Assembly (NCBI GenBank): GCA_023091665.1
Contig: JALJCQ010000017.1
Coordinates: forward strand, 496,001-560,000
Reading direction: 5' to 3'
Length of the DNA: 64,000 bases
Origin: Pythium myriotylum
Lineage: Eukaryota; Oomycota; Peronosporomycetes; Pythiales; Pythiaceae
The position numbers and the translations under genes are program-made. The notes under the pieces were generated by a model. The model was not told where the DNA came from. It ran no database searches and saw only the letters and a program-made list of their open reading frames with translations. This document shows, piece after piece, positions 62,845-64,000 of the stretch. Every line of letters starts with the position of its first letter. The first letter of the stretch is position 1.

Positions 62845-64000
62845 ATGGCTCCGCTCGGCGCCTCGCCGGCCATGATGGCCACGTCTGCGTCCTCTGCGCC
62901 GTCTGCTTCGTCTTTGCCATCGGGCGGCGTGGCCTTCAAGCTGCAGACCAAGTCGGCGCTCGCGCTGGTGCAGGAGCGCCGCATCGAGTTTGTGCGCGCT
63001 CGCAACGCGCCGACGCGAGTGGCGGTGCACGCGGACGAGTCAAAAGCCAAGAAAGAGCGCGACGTGGTCGTCGCGGTGGGCGAGGTCGAGCGGCTCTTGC
63101 AGTGGCGCCACGCCAAGAAGATCGGCCCCGGGCTCGCGAACCTGGGCAACACGTGCTACCTCAACTCGGTGCTCCAGTGTCTCAGCTACACGCCGAGCTT
63201 CGCGCAGTACTTGCTGCAGAAAGACGTGCTGGCTCGCTTCAATGCGTCCGCGGGTGCGACGGCGACGACGTCGGGGCCAGCGAGTGGCAAGCACTTGGCC
63301 AAGCACGGCGCCAACAGCTCCGGCATGGGCTTTTGCGGCGCGCGCGTGATGGCGAGGCTGCTGCAGAGCGTCCACGGCGGCGCGGCCCGCGTGCTGCAGC
63401 CGAAAGAGCTGGTCATGAACATCCGCCACGTCTCCAAGAACTTCCGCATCGGGCGCCAGGAAGACTCGCACGAGTTTTTCCGCCTGCTGCTGGACGCCAT
63501 GCAGCGCTCGTGTCTGCGCAAGGCCCACATCAAGCAGGAGAACCACCCGGCGGCCGCCACGACGTTCATCCACCGCATGTTTGGCGGCAAGCTCAAGAAC
63601 TCGCTCAAGTGCGCCAAGTGCCAGTTCGTCTCGGAGCGCTGGGACGACTTTCTCGACTTGTCGCTCGAGATCAACAACGGCATCTCGAGCATCAAAGGTG
63701 CGATCAAGCACTTTACAGCGACTGAGACGCTGGACGACAGCAATGCCTGGAAGTGCTCGAGCTGCCACCAGCCGAGCCGCGCCGAGAAAGGCATGACGAT
63801 CGACACGTGCCCGAACGTGCTCGTCGTGCAGCTCAAGCGCTTCGACGGCATGTTTGGCAAGATCAAAAAGCACATTGAGTTTGCCCCGACGCTGGATCTC
63901 TCGATTGGCATGAGCAAGAGCAGCGAGGACCGCAAGCGCGGCCGCAGCCGCTACGAGCTCCACGCTGTGCTCGTCCACGCGGGCTTCTCGACCAACTGCG
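62845..64000 (+). CDS. Ubiquitin-specific protease, USP36/USP42-type (C-terminus beyond the window)
   Basis: ATG at 62845; 385 codons are visible and the frame runs off the window end. The low-complexity Ala/Ser N-terminus is followed by GPGLANLGNTCYLNSVLQCL, the Cys box, with the catalytic Cys at residue 104. A QEDSHEFFRLLLDAM QDAH-like box and two C-x2-C zinc-finger pairs (CAKC, CSSC) come next, then VLVVQLKRF. RYELHAVLVHAGFSTNCG would lead into the GHY box with the catalytic His, which is just past the end. The overall pattern (KIGPGLANLGNTCYLN, GFCGARVM, NIRHVSKNFRIGRQEDSHEF) matches the USP36/42 group, which deubiquitinates nucleolar and nuclear substrates in animals. Predicted active as far as visible. 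Confidence 0.93.
   Translation, partial: MAPLGASPAMMATSASSAPSASSLPSGGVAFKLQTKSALALVQERRIEFVRARNAPTRVAVHADESKAKKERDVVVAVGEVERLLQWRHAKKIGPGLANLGNTCYLNSVLQCLSYTPSFAQYLLQKDVLARFNASAGATATTSGPASGKHLAKHGANSSGMGFCGARVMARLLQSVHGGAARVLQPKELVMNIRHVSKNFRIGRQEDSHEFFRLLLDAMQRSCLRKAHIKQENHPAAATTFIHRMFGGKLKNSLKCAKCQFVSERWDDFLDLSLEINNGISSIKGAIKHFTATETLDDSNAWKCSSCHQPSRAEKGMTIDTCPNVLVVQLKRFDGMFGKIKKHIEFAPTLDLSIGMSKSSEDRKRGRSRYELHAVLVHAGFSTNC

Noticed and set aside
63040..63978. Long minus-strand frames opposite the USP gene (also 63186-63935), and a long plus-strand frame 62739-63725 in another phase
   Set aside because: The USP frame carries Cys box, QEDSHEF and zinc-finger motifs. The others are shadow frames of GC-rich codon-biased sequence.
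1..64000. CRISPR arrays, bacterial operons, rRNA or organellar genes
   Set aside because: No regularly spaced repeats, no Shine-Dalgarno-led gene strings and no rRNA-like sequence. Spliced genes throughout indicate nuclear eukaryotic DNA.

Overview
The window looks like nuclear DNA of an oomycete (Peronosporomycetes). The signs are short GT-AG introns of about 50-75 nt, several transcription starts resembling the oomycete Inr/FPR core promoter, secreted PAN/Apple proteins, a cut-down Crinkler (CRN) N-terminus, TKL-type pseudokinases, a BT1/FBT-family transporter, a Roco protein, and an IQUB orthologue that implies a flagellated (zoospore) stage. The species cannot be named from the sequence. 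Gene models were built by eye: I list exon coordinates wherever the splice sites and codon phases close exactly.

Layout. 1-3 kb: 3' end of an M13 (neprilysin-like) metallopeptidase, then a six-exon sedoheptulokinase-like gene on the minus strand. 3.2-5.8 kb: a long palindrome carrying two identical head-to-head secreted PAN-domain genes. 6.1-7.8 kb: a secreted subtilase with one in-frame amber stop. 8.9-12.4 kb: a second long palindrome with another PAN pair; its left arm ends inside a truncated copy of a secreted beta-propeller lactonase whose complete copy lies at 12.1-13.3 kb. 15.4-20.9 kb: a young Copia retrotransposon with 611-bp LTRs and a 5-bp target duplication. It splits a small minus-strand gene, and the reading frame closes exactly when the element is removed. 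21.6-23.0 kb: a bacterial-type maltose/galactoside O-acetyltransferase and a MIF/tautomerase homologue. 23.5-26.2 kb: a leucine-rich hypothetical gene and a decayed gene.

26.5-36.3 kb is the most unusual block: three TKL pseudokinases and a CRN fragment. One of the pseudokinases is the N-terminus of a 1639-residue, eight-exon Roco protein ordered pseudokinase, zinc ribbon, ARM, ankyrin, ROC, COR, C2. Its divergent neighbour (28.8-30.7 kb) has the same pseudokinase, zinc ribbon and ARM order without the ROC-COR part. 36.8-46 kb: BT1 transporter, secreted PA-clan serine protease, a second leucine-rich gene with a frame switch, an RNase H remnant with dispersed repeats, and a secreted bacterial-type solute-binding protein. 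47-49 kb: importin alpha and a four-pass membrane protein. 51-55.6 kb: a tandem pair of multi-pass membrane proteins with the same exon structure. 55.7-57.4 kb: IQUB. 58.3-61.7 kb: a tandem pair of genes fusing a transposase-type helix-turn-helix to a degenerate uracil phosphoribosyltransferase fold. The window ends inside a USP36/USP42-type deubiquitinase.

There is no operon-like organisation. The themes are secreted or surface-acting proteins (PAN, lactonase, subtilase, PA-clan protease, solute-binding protein), signalling pseudoenzymes, and local duplication: palindromes, divergent pairs and tandem pairs.
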